NCBI RefSeq assembly: GCF_008728515.1
Contig: NC_044977.1
Span: 190,515,987 to 190,579,986, forward strand
DNA: 64,000 nucleotides
Direction: 5' to 3'
DNA from: Papio anubis
Taxonomy: Eukaryota; Chordata; Mammalia; Primates; Cercopithecidae
Positions 1 through 11,161 of this stretch are shown here, in pieces. Under the pieces are notes generated by a model that saw nothing but the letters and a program-made list of their open reading frames with translations, searched no databases and was not told where the DNA came from. A program made the position numbers and the translations under genes. Positions within the stretch are counted from its first letter, which is position 1. Each line of letters starts with the position of its first letter.

Positions 1-233
1 GGGTTTTCCCCGAGAGGCTCCCGCCGTCCTCAGGATGCCCTGGGCTGGCTGCCCCTCTCCACACACATCCCCTCCTTGCTGCCATACACACCAATGCTCT
101 TCAGAAAAAGCTGAGTCCACGTGCATGCACACACGGTGACACCACACTCCCGTCCCATGACCCTCTCAGGATGCTCCCAGATGCCCCAAGACCTGCCATG
201 TGACCCACAGTCCCAGCCCCACCCCAGCCTCAC

Positions 234-320
234 AATTCTGGAGAGAGGGGGGATCCGAGAAGCCCAGGAGCCAAAGGCGGCAATGCTACCCAGCAGGTAG
301 CCGAGGATCTCAGTATTTTC
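234..320 (-). CDS. TMEM44: TMEM44 coding exon 5
   Basis: 87 nt. The acceptor is TTCTTGCAG and the donor GTGAGG (228-233). It encodes ENTEILGYLLGSIAAFGSWA and then SRIPPLSRI. This is the last TMEM44 exon in the window; positions 1-227 are intron 5. Confidence 0.9.
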
Positions 321-3300
321 CTGCAAGAACAGGTGATCCACCATTAGCACTCTGCAGACTGTCCATGTGCCCCAAGAAACAGACAAAGCTCAGGATTCCT
401 TTTCTGCTTTCAGAGGTTTCTTCCAACAAAGGCAGGCTTAACCCCACTCCCCCAGCCCCCGTGTCATCCCACCCCAGGCATTTGGCAGGACATGCAGTAC
501 CCCGAGTCCTCCCCAGGGTGGCCCAGCCTCACCTGCAGCAGGCTCGCCAGCAGCCTCCGCTGTGGCCCCCGGATGGTGGCTGAAGCCTTTGGGGCAGCAA
601 CCCAGAGAGCCCAGCACGGGCCCAGGCTCAGCGGCAGGGCCAGGGCAAACACACTGGCCCTGAGCTGCCGCCTCCTCTTCCTCTCTCGGGCTTCCCGATC
701 TGCAATAGACAACAAAATCCCACAGGGCTCCTGGAACCTAGACCTTGTCAGACAGCCGCGTGGGAAGAACTGGTGTCAGCTCCCCACACAACGCCAAAAC
801 GGGTTCCCAAGTTATTCTGCAGGCCAGCTCCTCCCCACCCTTCAGGGCCCTGTCGTTGTGCCACCTCTTCAAGCAGCCTTTCCTCTCCACCACCGATTGC
901 ACACCCCACCCCCATAACGTGCTGTTCTCCTTCCTCAGGCAGAGATGACATTCTCTTCTCTCATATGCATCTGCATGTAGACAGCAGTGCCTCTTCTGGA
1001 CTAGAGCTCCTAAGGATAAGGCACCATCCCCTGGTGGTTTCTCCAACCTCTGCAGAGCAGAACTGGTGCGAGCATGGTAAAAGCATCCACCGGTGAACCA
1101 GTGATGGCACCAGCGGGAACTGTGCGCAGGACAAACAGCAATGAGCAGTGTCTTTGTCCTTGAAATATCAGATAGGCACTCCTCTGAGCAATTCTGTTTA
1201 TTTTTTCTTTTAGAGATGAGGTCTCACTAGGTTGCCCAGGCTGGACTTGAACTCCTGGGCTCAAGCGATCTCCCACGTTGGCCTCATGAGTGGCTGGGAT
1301 TTCAGGTGTAAGCCACTGCCCAGCTCTCTCCTGAGAAACTCTAAAAAGAGCGTTTCTCTTCTGGGCAGCAGTGAGCCGCTGAGGGCGTGCTACACTACAC
1401 ACTGACGCAGCATCCCCTTGGGTTTACTGATTTATTTTCGAGACAGGGTCTCGCTCTGTCACCCAGGCTGGAGTGCAGTGGTGCAATCACCGCGCACTGC
1501 AGCCTCCACCTCCTGGACTCAAGTGATCCTCCCACCTCAGCTTCCCAAGGAGCTGGGACCACAGGCATGTACCATCACGCCCAGCTGCTTTTTAAAATGT
1601 TTGTAGAGATAGGGTCTTGCTATGTTGCCCAGGCTCGCCTCAAACTTTTGGCCTCAAGCAATCTTCCCAACTCAGCCTCCCAAAGTGCTGGGATTATAGG
1701 TGTGAGCCACGGCACCACGTGGTTCATCCCCCTTTTTTTTTTGAGACGGTGTTTTGCTCTTGTTGCCCACATTGGAGTGCAGTGGTACAGTCTGCAACCT
1801 CCAGTTCCCGAGTTTACACGATTCTCCTGCCTCAGCCTCCCAAGTAGCTGGGATCACAGGTGCATGCCACCATGTCCGGCTAAGTTTTGTATTTTTTTAG
1901 TAGGGACAGGGTTTCACCATGTTGGCCAGACTGGTCTTGAACTCCTGACCTCAAAATGATCTGCCTGTCTTGGCTTCCCAAAGCACTGGGATTACAGGGG
2001 TGAGCCACCACACCCGGTCCCTCATCCCCTTTTTGAACAAGGGCCCAAGCACACAGCTGACCCTTCTCAAGAAGCCCCAGCCGCAGATACCTGGGGCCAC
2101 TCATCAGATACCCTGGCCCAGCCATTTCCAACCCCTGCCGTGCCTGCTGTGCCCCGTGCCCATTCCTGCCACCCACTTCCAGTAGCTGTGAAGCTTCGCC
2201 TGACCACCCCAAACCTGCACGCTAAGCTATCACTATTCATGCCCAAGCGCTGCTCCACGCCTCCTCCTAGCCTTTGCCCATGCTGCTGTGTGCCTGGAGT
2301 GCCCTGCCTGTGGCCCCAGCTCTAGTGCCCCGTGCTTCCTTGACACTGGCAGCCCTTCCCTCCCTCTGGCTGCCCACAGTGTGCACACACCCCCAAGCTG
2401 GCAGCCCTAATGCAGGGCGACAGGAGCAAAACTCCACCTCAAAAAAAAAAAAAAAAAAAAAAAAGAGGGATGAACCACGTGGTGCCGTGGCTCACGCCTG
2501 TAATCCCGGCACTTTGGGAGGCTGAGTTGGGAAGATTGCTTGAGGCCAAAAGTTTGAGGCCAGTCTGGGCGACATAGCAAGACCCTATCTCTACAAACAT
2601 TTTAAAAAGTAGCTGGCAGCCTAAAAGAAGGATCTTCTCCTTCTTTTTTTGGGGGGGGGTGTTATTTTTGTTTTTTTTGAGACAGAGTCTTGCTCTGTCA
2701 GCCCGGCTGGAGTGCAGTGGTGCGATCTCGGCTCACTGCAACCTCTGTCTTCCGGGTTGAAGCGATTCTCCTGCCTCAGGTTCCTGAGTAGCTGGGACTA
2801 CAGGCGCCCGCCACCACGCCCGGCTAATTTTTCTATTTTTAGTAGAGACACGGGTTTCACCATGTTGGCCAGGATGGTCTCGATCTCCTGACCTCATGAT
2901 CCGCATACCTCAGCCTCCCACAGTGCTGGGATTACAGGCGTGAGCCACCGCGCCTGGCCCTTCTCCTTTGTTTGTGCCTGGCTGGGACCCACTCAGGGAG
3001 TGATAAGGGGTAGGCATTCAGCATGCTGATGCATGAATGGATGAATAGAGACAGGAAAAGACAGCCACACACTCACCTGAATTAGACTTGAATTTGGATC
3101 CACAGACTGGGAAGAGAATGAACATGAAGTTCACTAAGTCAACAGCTGCTAGGTAGGCACCACTGAAAACCTGGGAGCAAATGGGAACAGAGTCTTGGCA
3201 TTCAAGCATCTTTTCTCAGCCGCTACAGCGTCTGTCATCCGGGACCCTGTATCACGTGGGTTACACTGATGTGGTGCCTCCACGTGTATTCCTCCAGGGA

Positions 3301-6300
3301 CACCTCCCGCCAACCCCGGAAAAGTCCATTATCACCTCCACTTGGCTGATGAGGAGATGAGGTGTTTATATGACCGAACCCAAGGTAAGCAGATGCCCAC
3401 CAGTAGGGTTGGGGTAAGAGCCCAGCCCCCCAGCTCTATTCCACACACATCCCACTGCATGAGGCAGTCTCTGCTGTGTACCTTTGGCCCACTGACCTTC
3501 TCTGGCCCTCAGTTTCCTCATCTGCAAAACAAGCATACTAACAGTGCCTCCGTCAAAGACTGTCAGGAGGGTTACTTGAGACAGTACATGGGCAGTGTTT
3601 AGACCAGTGTCTGGGGAAAGCAAACCACCTCTAAAGGCACCAGCTACTCTGACAGTAGAGTCGGCGGTGAAGAACTTGCATTGTGGAGTTTGAATCTCGG
3701 AATCTTGGCACTGCTACTTACTAGATGGGTGACCCTTAACCTCTCTATGCTTCAGTCTCCACGTCTGTAGAACAGAAATAATGAGGACACTCATGTTGTA
3801 GGATGCTGGTATTCCAGGAATCAATACCAAAAGGTCTGTAGTGCCAAGTATGTAGTTAAGTTTTTAATAAATATTATTATTGGACTTGAGCTGGGACCTA
3901 TTGTATTCTTTTTTTTTTGAGATGAAGTCTTGCTGTTGTCCAGGCTGGAGTGCAGTGGTATGATCTCGGCTTACTGCAACCTCTGCCTCCGGGGTTCAAA
4001 TGATTCTCCTGCCTCAGCCTCCTGAGTAGATGGGATTATAGGCGTGCCCCACCATGCCCAGCTAGGTTTCTCCATGTTGGTCAGGCTGGTCTCCTGACCT
4101 CAGGCGATCTGCCCGCCTCACCCTCCCAAAGCGCTGGGAGTGCAGGTGTGAGCCACTGCGCCCGGCTGGCCCTATTGTATTCTATTAGCTAATGAGAATG
4201 GGCATCCAAAATGAAAGGTGATTTGCTTTCGAGACAACACTGCTCGAAGCAGGGTCTAGAACGCTCCAAATCTGTGCTCTGCCTACTGAGCTGCCTTCCT
4301 TCATTTCTACCTGGATGGGCATAAGGCCAAGACCAATCCCATGAGGTGCCTCCACAGGGGGCACAACAGGTTTTCTGGGGGATATGTGTTTTGGGATAGG
4401 AGCCTTCCACACAGGCTTGTTTGAGGGCCTGGGCTTTTAGGAAACTTGAAACTACTTCTCACTTGCCCCAAAGCCTACACCACTACCTGGATTAAAGCTG
4501 TAAATTACTATTTATTGAGCACCTACTAGGTGCCAGGTGCTGTTTTAAGTGATGGGGATACAGCAGTGAACAAATCCTCGCCCTTGTAGAGCTGACATTC
4601 TTTGAGATGGAGTCTCGCTCTGCCGCCCAGGCTGGAGTGCAGTGGCCGGATCTCAGCTCACTGCAAGCTCCGCCTCCCGGGTTCCCGCCATTCTCCTGCC
4701 TCAGCCTCCCGAGTAGCTGGGACTACAGGCGCCCGCCACCTCGCCCGGCTAGTTTTTTGTATTTTTTAGTAGAGACGGGGTTTCACCGTGTTAGCCAGGA
4801 TGGTCTCGATCTCCTGACCTCGTGATCTGCCCGTCTCGGCCTCCCAAAGTGCTGGGATTACAGGCTTGAGCCACAGCGCCCGGCCCGTAGAGCTGACATT
4901 CTAATGGGAGTTCACATACAAGAAGTAATAAACAGGTCAGGCGCGGTGGCTCAGGCCTGTAATCCTAGCATGTTGGGAGGCCAAGGCAGGCAGATTGTCC
5001 TGAGCCCAGGAGTTCGAGACCAACCTGGGCAACATGGTGAAACCCCGTCTCTATTAAAAATACAAAAAATTAGCCGGGTGTGGTGGCGCATGCCTGTAAT
5101 CCCAGTTACTCGGAGGCTGAGGCAGGAGAATTGCTTGAACCCAGGAGATGGAGGAGGCAGTGAGCCAAGACCACACCATTGCATTCCAGCCTGGGTGACA
5201 GAGCAAGATTCTGTCTCAAAAAAAAAAAAAAAAAAAGGAATACACATAGGTAAAGTATATAGTGTATTAGGGATTAAGCTATAGAAAAAAAACAGATTAG
5301 AATAAGGGAATCCAGAACACTGGTACAAGAGGTGGGTCACCATTATAAGCAGGGGAGGTCTTATTGAGAAGGTGACTTTTTTTTTGCTTGTTTGTTTTTC
5401 GAGACAGAGTCTCGCTCTGTCGCCCAGGCCGTAGTGCAGTGGGGTGATCTCGGCTCACTGCAACCTCTGCCTCCCAGGTTCAAGTGATTCTCCCTGCCTC
5501 AGCCTCCCAAGTAGCTGGGATTATAGGGGTGCACCACATCTGGCTAATTTTTGTATTTTTAGTAGAGATAGGGTTTCACCATGTTGGCCAGGCTGGTCTC
5601 AAACTCCTGAACTCAAGTAATTCGCCCACCTCAGCCTCCCAAAGTGCTGGGATTGCAGTGTGAGCCACCGCTCCCGGCTATGAGAAGTGACTTTTGAGCA
5701 AAGACTTGAAGGACTAAGCAGGGAGCCAAGTGGATATCAGAACAAGAGCCTCTGAGGGGGGCAGAAAGAACAGCAAGGCACAGGCTCTGAGGTGACACTG
5801 TGCTATGCATGTTGAAGCAACAAGACAGAAGCCACGACGCTGCAGCAGAGAGAAAGGCCAGGCCTCTCCTAGTGCTGGCCCAAGCCACTGTCAGCTGTCG
5901 GCCCCACATACCTGGATTGTGAGCTGTCTGGCGAGAACAGCCCCGACGGTGTCACACAGACTGGTCAGGAGGCAGCACGCAGCACACAGCGCTGACTGGT
6001 CCTGTCTGGATTTCTTTGCACATCTCAGATAGAGAAGCCTGGGGTGACAGGGGTGTGGACGGGACACAGGAACCGTGAGTTTGGACCCAAACTCGTGCAT
6101 CTGAAAAGGGAACTGTGACCCTGCACCCTCAGGGGCTGCTTTTCTCCCCAGGGTATTTGGCAGGTGTTTTGAACTCAGTTTACAGACGGGAAACACTCCG
6201 AAGACTCCAGAGCCGCCTGTCCAGACGCCCACAGCAGGAGCTAGACCTCATGAGATGTGAAGACACCGCCTCTTGGAATGAAAAGGAATTACTTTCCGAC

Positions 6301-8947
6301 TCCAAATCAGGACGGCTCCGTTTGATGACCCCCCACTTAGCGCTGAAAAAGTAGCCATCGTGTTTTATTTTTTGAAAAGGAAACAGGAGGGTTATAAAAG
6401 TAACTCAGGCTGGGTGCGGTGGCTCACACCTGCACTCTGGGAGGCCGAGGCGGGAGGATCATCTGAGGTCAGGAGTTCTAGACCATCCTGGCCAACATGG
6501 TGAAACTCTGTCTCTACTAAAAATACAAAAATTAGCCGGGTGTGGTGGCGAGAGCCTATAACCCCAGCTACTCGGGAGGCTGAGGCAGGAGAACTGCTTG
6601 AACCCAGAAGGTGGAGGTTGTAGTGAGCCGAGATCGTGCCATTGTACTCCCGCCTGGGCGACAAAGCGAGACTCCATCTCAAAAAAAAAAAAAAAAAAAA
6701 AAAAGTAACCCAACCACTGCAGACAACTGCTGAGCAGAGTTAATTGCCTAATTAAAAAGACAACTTGTTTCTCTGAAATAAATTAAAGTGAAATTCTTCT
6801 AAACCATCTGTGAGGTGGGGCAGCCTGGCTTCTGCTGGCCTATGTCCACGTTCTTTACACAGAGTCCTTTTGGCACTTTGGGCTGTCCCTCCCTCAGTGC
6901 CCCCACTGTCGCTTCTCCCCTTACAGCCCCTCCCCAGTCCATATCCACGGAGAAGATGCACGGAAGGGCAGGAAGGGGCTGGGCCGTTTCTATCAGCGTC
7001 ACTGGTAGGGCCTCTGAAACATGTCGTACATGCCTCCTTGCTACACTTCGCTGGAGACACTGAGGCAGGGCGGCAACTCCGGCTTCACTGCCGTTCACTG
7101 GAGGGTGGCACTCATTCCACATCCTTAGACCTGTTTGGCAGATTCTGAGCGCCTGTCCTTGGGAATGGTGGATGAGGACAGAAGCCTGGCTTCCTCGACA
7201 TTTCCTGACCTGCTGGCCCAAGCCTGAAGCTCACGGTGGCAACACCAACTTTAATCTGGGCCCTGGGATCCTAAAACCAATTCATGACCAAGGAGTGAAG
7301 ATTCTTAAGTTGGAGACTCCCAGAGGCGGACCCAAATTAGAAATAATTTATATCAACCCTCCCATGTGGGAGGACAAAACAGAGGCGTCTGGTGAGAAGG
7401 TGAGTTAATGGTGGTCTGGCTTCACACACAGGGCCTTTGCTCCGCACCCTGTTCTCAGCCACTTCCCCAGCTCCTGGGGCTAGGGTTCCAGCTGACCTTA
7501 ACCCAGCCCACACACTGCTCCGAACACACATTCTCCAAAGAGAAAGGGGAGCGGGGAGATTCAGGGATGGCAAGGCCCTGAAAACAAATGGGTATGTCCA
7601 GATCCAGGCAGTGTGAGAAGCAGAGGCTCGCTCTTAACCCCCGCCAGGTTGGCAAAGTGCCTAACAGTGCTGGTCTGAGGACGACTGTGAGGAACAAATG
7701 GCTAATGCGTGTCCAGTGCCTTGTTAGTTTCCAGCCTCTGATCTGGACAGTTTAATCTCTTTTACCAGCCTGCCCCTTTTCACTGGGATCTGGGGTTTTG
7801 GTTCTTTCTTTTCACTCAGACAAGTTATTTAACCTCTCAGAACCTCAGGGCTCACTACTGAAAGTGGGGGTAACAGTACCTACCTCCTGGTGCTGATATT
7901 CTGAGGCAGGCATTGAAAGAGTTAATGAATGCAACACTGGGCCCACAGTAAATATTCTAGGCGTCTTTTTATTTGTATTCCAGTCACTGGGTAGTGGGGC
8001 TGCAGAGTCTCTGCAATTCGACCAAATGCCTTAGGAGAATATCCACTGAGCGCCTACGGGGAGACAGTTCTAACCTCTCCCAGGGGTGCTGGTCCTTTCT
8101 CCCCTGCCAGGGAATGCTTGAGCGGCACCATCCTGGGCACTGCTAGTGGATTTCCATGCCTAGGACAGAGCGGCTGAGGACCTGGAGATTCACTCTTAGA
8201 ACTTAGGCTACAGTGGGCATCTGGACAAACCAGTCCAGGTGCTGGACAGACCAGGGCAAAGGCAGGCCAGCTGGATCATCATCACGCCCGTTCCCGCCTA
8301 GGAGGACTTTGGGTAAACTGAGGCCAGAAACATCAAGGGACTTGCCAAGGTCCCTTAAGAGTTGGTGACCTAGCTGGAGCAATACAAATGATGTTTAATG
8401 AGCATTTACTAAGTGCTTTAACGGTACTGATTCATTGAATCCTCCCACCATCCTATGAGGTATTATCACCAGTCATAGGAGGCCCAGAGAGGTTCTGGAG
8501 CTTGCCCAGGTCACATCGCGAGTCAATGGGGAAGGGCTGACAACAGCACTCATGCTCGCGGTGTCCTGAGGCCCCATCCGCTGCACCACCCAGCCTCCTC
8601 CCTTTGGCTTTCAGCCCAGCTTCCCCGTGCGTGGGATCTGGAAAGAAGTATCCCACTTCAGTCTACACAGCAATGTTCCATTGGATCCTATCACTCAGCC
8701 ATCTCCTTCATCCCCCTTTCCACCCCCTCGTCTAGGTTTCCGAGAGGGAGTAGCAGGGGTGTGGCGCCCGTTTCCCCTCCCGACAGCCCCCAGACCCCCG
8801 GCCCCATTACAGCACGTGGGCGGCGATCCAGCAGGAGGAGGCGCAGATCCACAGGCCGAAGGAGATGCAGACGCGGTGGCGGGCGAAGCAGCGGTCCAGG
8901 TAGTCCCAGTCCCAGAGCGCGGGCGCGGGGCTGGGCGCCTCCCCCAT
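234..8947 (-). CDS. TMEM44: TMEM44, coding exons 1-5 (5' part of gene, truncated by window edge)
   Basis: Multi-pass membrane protein of unclear function. The visible CDS joins 8811-8947, 5912-6038, 3077-3170, 533-699 and 234-320 on the minus strand: 612 nt, 204 codons, no stop, every intron bounded by GT and AG. The start ATG (8945-8947) opens MGEAPSPAPALWDWDYLDR, which I recognise as the TMEM44 N terminus. Hydrophobic segments occur in each exon: around residues 30-50 (exons 1/2), in exon 2 (ALCAACCLLTSLCDTVG), exon 3 (LVNFMFILFPVC), exon 4 (ASVFALALPLSLGPCWALWV) and exon 5 (LGYLLGSIAAFGSW). The exon 5 end, GSIAAFGSWASRIPPL, resembles a PQ-loop transporter repeat with PP in place of PQ. The remaining exons lie left of position 1. 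Identity is from recall of the human protein and from the neighbours LSG1 and FAM43A in the 3q29 order. The gene looks intact as far as it is visible. Confidence 0.93.
533..699 (-). CDS. TMEM44: TMEM44 coding exon 4
   Basis: 167 nt. The acceptor is CTATTGCAG and the donor GTGAGG. It begins with the very basic DREARERKRRRQLRAS, followed by a hydrophobic stretch and RRLLASLLQ. It ends in phase 0. Confidence 0.92.
1199..1325 (-). repeat. Alu monomer fragment (FLAM/AluJ-like)
   Basis: About 127 bp reading as the reverse complement of one Alu arm, from TTTTTCTTTTAGAGATGAGG to GTAAGCCACTGCCCAGC. It is diverged and lies in TMEM44 intron 3. Confidence 0.8.
1432..1722 (-). repeat. Alu (old, J-like), minus
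   Basis: Full-length dimeric Alu on the minus strand. Its 5' arm (1580-1730 in plus coordinates) is shared, with its private changes, by the inverted copy at 2465-2617. Confidence 0.9.
1734..2018 (-). repeat. AluS-type, minus, with target-site duplication
   Basis: Dimeric Alu flanked by a TCATCCCC-TTTTT duplication (about 1724-1737 and 2022-2034). It inserted just beside the older Alu. Confidence 0.9.
2411..2617 (+). repeat. Alu tail plus inverted copy of the 1580-1730 segment
   Basis: 2411-2464 is an Alu 3' end with a poly(A) run. 2465-2617 is a near-identical inverted copy of 1580-1730, including the non-Alu flank GGATGAACCACGTGGTGCC and unusual changes such as TTGAGGCCAAAAGTTTGAGG. It ends abruptly in AGCTGGCA. 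Confidence 0.8.
2669..2959 (-). repeat. AluS-type, minus
   Basis: Dimeric Alu in TMEM44 intron 3, about 120 bp from exon 3, preceded by T and G runs (2642-2660). Confidence 0.9.
3077..3170 (-). CDS. TMEM44: TMEM44 coding exon 3
   Basis: 94 nt. The acceptor is GCTCCCAG before GTTTTCAG and the donor is GTGAGT. It encodes VFSGAYLAAVDLVNFMFILF and then PVCGSKFKSNS, a membrane segment with a basic end. It leaves one base of the next codon (G of Asp). Confidence 0.92.
3680..3890 (-). repeat. MIR fragment
   Basis: Diverged match to the reverse MIR consensus (TACTTACTAGATGGGTGACC, TAACCTCTCTATGCTTCAGT). A second MIR-like scrap lies at 3290-3365. Confidence 0.6.
3909..4167 (-). repeat. Alu, minus, with target-site duplication
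   Basis: Slightly shortened dimeric Alu flanked by CCTATTGTATTCT (3897-3909 and 4169-4181). Confidence 0.9.
4500..4935 (-). repeat. L2 3' end, split by an Alu
   Basis: TTTATTGAGCACCTACTAGG and GATGGGGATACAGCAGTGAAC read as the reverse complement of the L2 3' end. The element resumes after the Alu at 4602-4885. Confidence 0.65.
4602..4885 (-). repeat. AluY of Old World monkey type (AluYR-like), minus
   Basis: Near-consensus young Alu with a perfect 16-bp duplication GTAGAGCTGACATTCT (4586-4601 and 4887-4902). It has GCTTGAGCC (CTCAAGCC in sense) and GGCCGGATCTCAGC, variants I associate with cercopithecid AluYR. This is one of the taxonomic anchors. Confidence 0.85.
4935..5237 (+). repeat. 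AluS-type, plus
   Basis: Full-length dimeric Alu ending in an 18-A run, in TMEM44 intron 2. Confidence 0.9.
5381..5679 (-). repeat. AluS-type, minus
   Basis: Full-length dimeric Alu flanked by an imperfect GAGAAG-TGACTTTT duplication. It ends 233 bp from TMEM44 exon 2. Confidence 0.9.
5912..6038 (-). CDS. TMEM44: TMEM44 coding exon 2
   Basis: 127 nt. The acceptor reads CACCCCAG before GCTTCTC and the donor is GTATGT after ATCCAG. It encodes LLYLRCAKKSRQDQSALCAA followed by a hydrophobic segment and the RQLTIQ end. It finishes in phase 0. Confidence 0.92.
6407..6703 (+). repeat. AluS-type, plus
   Basis: Dimeric Alu with a short deletion in the left arm (CACCTGCACTCTGGGAGG), flanked by AAAAGTAAC. 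Confidence 0.9.
6704..8394. other. Unique intronic DNA of TMEM44 intron 1
   Basis: Mostly non-repetitive. A diverged MIR remnant lies at about 7800-7960 (TTATTTAACCTCTCAGAACC). No gene or RNA is recognised. Confidence 0.6.
8395..8590 (+). repeat. MIR
   Basis: TGAGCATTTACTAAGTGCTT, TCCTATGAGGTATTATCACC and GCCCAGGTCACATCGCGAG follow the MIR consensus in order. Confidence 0.7.
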
Positions 8948-9400
8948 GGCGCGGCTGGGCGCTCTCCGCGGGGCCGGTGACCTGGGCGCAGCCTCCCTCG
9001 CCGCGGGCAGCCCCGAGCGCCGCCTTCTCTGGGTTCCGTTCCGCCGCGGCGGCTCCGGCCGAGCACACCGACCGCGGGCAGAGAAAAGCGCGCTCCCGGA
9101 CGCGGGCGGCGGCGGCGAAGGCGCCGGAGAAAAGTTTCCGGGACCGCGCGCTCCCCACCCCTTGCGCTATTGTCGGGGGTCGGCGGGGCGGAGGCCGCCC
9201 CCCAGCGGCGGGAGCTGGGAGCTTCCCGGGCACAAAGACGGCGGCCCCCGCCCCCCGGCCCGCGGCGGCGCCCGCTCCCCGCCGACCTCTTCGCGGTCAC
9301 CCACCTCCAACATCCTGGCCGGAGCGGGGCGGGCGGCTGGGCTCGTGGAGGGCCGAGTCCCTGCCGGTCGCTGTAAGGCACGGCGTCCCTTCCTGCATAT
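8750..9400. promoter_or_regulatory. TMEM44: CpG-island promoter of TMEM44
   Basis: A dense GC and CpG block covers exon 1 and about 450 bp upstream of the TMEM44 start, grading into ordinary DNA near 9400. No TATA box is evident on the minus strand upstream of the ATG. Long GC-rich open frames cross it on both strands but look like composition artefacts. Such islands often also fire in the opposite direction; no plus-strand transcript can be proven here. Confidence 0.75.
8811..8947 (-). CDS. TMEM44: TMEM44 coding exon 1
   Basis: 137 nt of coding sequence from ATG at 8947 to a GTAATG donor (8805-8810). It ends after the first two bases of a Leu codon, completed in exon 2, which gives ...AAHVLLLYLRC across the junction. 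A nearer GTGCTG at the CAC codon could be read as a donor, but only GTAATG keeps the frame into exon 2. It lies in a CpG island. Confidence 0.92.
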
Positions 9401-9904
9401 TCCGCACATTTCCTGAGCCATCAGCAATTAGTTGCGCTGCTGAAGCCCATGGGTGCTGGGCGTCCCAAGGTGAAGGGGGCCTGGTCCTGATCCCGGACAG
9501 GGCGCAGTAAAAAGGGGGGGCGGGGTGCAAGGCCAGGAAGGAGGAAACAAACGTGCTGGAGAACAAATACCCCCACATCTGCGTCTCACTCTCCTTTCTG
9601 AAGCTGTCAGTGGCACCCTCCGCCCCCAGGCAGTCGCCCAAGCCGGGCTTCTGGTGTCATCCTAACCCACAGCCCTGGCAGCCAAGGAGCTTGTTTTCTC
9701 TGGAACCGGCCGCCGCCTGTCCAGCCACACGCCTCACAGTTCAAGCACACAGGGCTGTTTTTCTTGAGAGCAAACAAACTATCATTGTAATTTTTAAATC
9801 TCCTCATTGATCTTAGTAACTTTGTTTAAAGCAAGACATGACTTGAAAAAAATATTTCTACAGAAGGTGCAGATTTGAGAAAAAATCATTTCTTTTTTTA
9901 ATTA
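9401..9904. other. Unique DNA upstream of TMEM44
   Basis: Flank of the CpG island, GC-rich falling to AT-rich. No repeat or gene is recognised. A divergent noncoding transcript is possible but unsupported by any feature here. Confidence 0.5.
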
Positions 9905-9960
9905 AAAAAAAAACTACAAAACTGCAGCTTTATTGAGATATTATTTATATGCCATAAACA

Positions 9961-10252
9961 TTTTTTTTTTTTTTTTTTGAGACAGAGTCTCACTGTGTTG
10001 CCCAGGCTGGAGTGCAATGGCCGGTCTTGGCTCATTGCAACCTCCACCTCCCAGGTTCAAGCAATTCTCCTGCCTCAACCTCCCAAGTAGCTGGGACTAC
10101 AGGCACGTGCCACCACACCTGACTACTTTTTGTGTTTTTAGTAGAGATGGGGTTTCATCATGTTGGCCAAGCCGGTCTTGAACTCCTGACCTCGTGATCC
10201 ACCCGCCTCAGCCTCTTAAAGTGATTACAGGCGTGAGTCACCATGTCCAGCC
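9961..10252 (-). repeat. AluS-type, minus, nested in L1M
   Basis: Dimeric Alu inserted in the old L1; poly(T) at 9961-9978. Confidence 0.9.
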
Positions 10253-10277
10253 AACATAGTCCTTTTAAAACAATTCT

Positions 10278-10569
10278 GGCCAGGCACGGTGGCTCACACC
10301 TGTAGTCCCTGCACTTTGGGAGGCTGAGGTGGGCGGATCACTTGAGGTCAGGAGTTTAAGACTGGCCTGGCCAACATGGTGAAACCTCATCTCTACTAAA
10401 AATAAAAAAGTTAGCCGGGCATGGTGGCGTGTGCCTGTAATTCCAGCTACTACAGGAGAATCGCTTGAACCCGGGAGGTGGAGATTGCTGTGAGCTGAGA
10501 TGGCGCCACTGCACTCCAGCCTGGGCGACAGAGCAAGACTCCATCTCAAAACAAAACAAAAAATAAAAA
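10278..10569 (+). repeat. AluS-type, plus, nested in L1M
   Basis: Second Alu in the same L1, opposite in orientation and only 25 bp from the first. A short deletion sits between the arms (CTACTACAGGAGAATCG). Confidence 0.9.
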
Positions 10570-11161
10570 GTACAACTCAGCAGTTTTTAGTGTATGCATA
10601 GCGTTGTGCAACCAACATCATTATCTACTTTTAGAACATTTTCATCACCCCCACCCGAAAATAAACCCTGCCCACCGGCAGTTACTCTCCACTCCCCTCA
10701 ACACTCCCAGCCCAGGAATCGCAGATCTACCTTCTGTCTCTATGGATTTGCCCATTTTGGATATTCCACATCAGTGCAATCATCCCCTATGTGACCTTTC
10801 TGTGACTTTCACTTCGCATGTTTTCAAGGTTCCTTCATGTTGCTGCATGTATCAGTACTTCATTCCTGCTTATGGCTCATAATACATTGTATGAGTATTT
10901 TTATACCACATGTCGTTTATCCATTCATCAGTTGGACATCTGGGTTGCTTTCACCTTTGGGCTATTATGAATAATGCTGCTCTGAACATTTGTATACAGT
11001 TTTTGTGTGGACATGGGTTTCATGTTCTCTTGGGTATATACCTAGGAGTATCCTTGCTGGGGTCTATGGTAACTGTGTTTAACGTTTTGAGGACTTGCCA
11101 GACTATTTTCCAAAGTGGCTACACTATTTTAGTGGTACATTGTGTTTTCAAAGTTAAGATC

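Larger units (their letters stand above)
9905..11160 (-). repeat. Old L1M 3' end, split by two Alus
   Basis: Reverse complement of an ancient L1 3' end: pieces at 9905-9960, 10253-10277 and 10570-11160 read on from one another (CTTTATTGAGATATTATTTA, GTTGTGCAACCAACATCATT, GGGCTATTATGAATAATGCT). Confidence 0.8.

Noticed and set aside
1387..1959. 190-codon frame with SLSPRLECSGAI-like text, and many similar ones (32599-33183, 24728-25063, 33461-33943)
   Set aside because: These are translations of Alu sequence, not genes.
8695..9510. Open frames of 180-249 codons on both strands at the TMEM44 CpG island
   Set aside because: Mutually overlapping, Arg/Pro/Gly/Ala-rich, with no splice or family support; the real coding part is only 8811-8947 on the minus strand.
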